A stretch of 5,724 bases of DNA. It comes from Actinomycetota bacterium (GTDB taxonomy: Bacteria > Actinomycetota > Acidimicrobiia > IMCC26256 > BP-133). The stretch spans positions 1 through 5,724 of the forward strand of contig JAUZEX010000100.1 of the NCBI GenBank assembly GCA_030838815.1, given 5' to 3'. The notes under the pieces were generated by a model that saw nothing but the letters and a program-made list of their open reading frames with translations, was not told where the DNA came from and did no database searches. Each line of letters begins with the position of its first letter. Within the stretch, counting starts at the first letter, position 1. Position numbers and translations under genes: made by a program. Below, piece after piece: positions 5,250 to 5,724 of this stretch.

Positions 5250-5724
5250 GGTGTCCCCGGGGCGGGGGCCGGGCCGGGGGCGGGCCCGCCGTCGGTGGTC
5301 GGCGGGGGCACGGTGAACAGGTCATCGAGGCCGCGGGTCAGGTCGCCCGAGAGATTGATCCGGCGGGCCTCGGCCAGCGCCGCCCCGAAGGCGGCGGCCA
5401 GGAACACCCCGACCACGGCGCCGGTGATGCGCCCGACGTGGAGCCCGGTCATCACCGCCACGGTGAGGAGGAGCCGGCTCAGGTCGACGCTGTGCTCGGC
5501 GATCCACCGCCGCCGGGCCAGCGCCGCCACTCCCAGCCAGACGACGAGGACGACGGCCGCCACCCACCCCCGCCCCCGGCTCTCGGCCGCCGCCAGACCG
5601 ATGATCGGGACGTAGCCGACGACGAGGCCGAGCACCGGGATCAGGCTCCACACACCGACCCAGAGGCCGAGCACCGACGGCGCCGGCACGTGGAGCGCCT
5701 GGGCCACCACGGCCGCCACCGCCC
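5246..5724 (-). CDS. Second AI-2E-like membrane protein, N-terminus beyond window
   Basis: 158 residues of the C-terminal part are visible; the start is beyond the right edge. Hydrophobic segments are clear, and GLWVGVWSLIPVLGLVVGY aligns by eye with VGVWSGLWNIVPQIGGFMGG of the downstream protein, supporting a paralogous AI-2E C-terminal half. The family's NNxLxPxxxG...SPL signature is not recognisable: the matching region reads ARRRWIAEHSVDLSRLLL. This suggests a diverged member, perhaps a partner subunit. The tail ends in a Pro/Gly/Ala-rich stretch (TDGGPAPGPAPAPGTP). The stop TGA overlaps the downstream GTG, indicating an operon. Family assignment is moderate because the N-terminal half is missing. 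Confidence 0.72.
   Translation of the reverse strand, partial: AVAAVVAQALHVPAPSVLGLWVGVWSLIPVLGLVVGYVPIIGLAAAESRGRGWVAAVVLVVWLGVAALARRRWIAEHSVDLSRLLLTVAVMTGLHVGRITGAVVGVFLAAAFGAALAEARRINLSGDLTRGLDDLFTVPPPTTDGGPAPGPAPAPGTP

Noticed and set aside
2868..5615. A 915-codon plus-strand open frame antisense to glpQ and both AI-2E genes
   Set aside because: The opposite strand encodes three recognisable family proteins. The antisense product is rich in Gly, Val, Asp, His and Gln with no domain, as expected when GC-rich codons are read backwards and lack stops.

Overview
The window is chromosomal DNA from a very GC-rich bacterium. Codon third positions are almost always G or C, GTG starts are common, intergenic hairpins lack T-tracts, and the first gene ends in a domain (terminal CDTGIR) that I associate with Actinomycetota. 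A high-GC actinobacterium, possibly Acidimicrobiia-like, is the best guess; the lineage is inference. No tRNA, rRNA, CRISPR array, transposase or phage gene was seen.

Layout: (1) nt 2-1153, plus strand: the 3' end of an extraordinary cysteine/proline-rich protein. It carries 12 exact Cys-Pro-Pro-Pro-Cys motifs plus three variants, followed by a four-cysteine beta-sandwich-like C-terminal domain. (2) nt 1154-1315: a convergent intergenic region holding two tandem copies of a long hairpin, 70 bp apart. (3) nt 1316-2329, minus strand: ribonuclease HI with an intact active site, fused to a C-terminal SLOG (YpsA/YspA-like) domain. (4) nt 2330-2455: a divergent promoter region. (5) nt 2456-2668, plus strand: a 70-residue protein with two leucine-rich-variant-like repeats, missed if only ATG starts are considered. 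(6) nt 2702-2735: a strong hairpin terminator shared by convergent genes. (7) nt 2751-3848, minus strand: a secreted GlpQ-type glycerophosphodiester phosphodiesterase whose start is fixed by a good ribosome binding site. (8) nt 3849-4028: a gap with a 15-bp palindrome and a candidate terminator hairpin. (9) nt 4029-5249 and 5246-5724, minus strand: two translationally coupled AI-2E family membrane proteins; the upstream one runs off the window and is diverged in its C-terminal signature.

The genes do not form one pathway. The operonic AI-2E pair is the only clear unit. GlpQ and the transporters are envelope functions, and the Cys-Pro protein is probably also exported. The strongest candidates for something undescribed are the CPPPC-repeat protein and the RNase HI-SLOG fusion, then the duplicated hairpin and the AI-2E pair.
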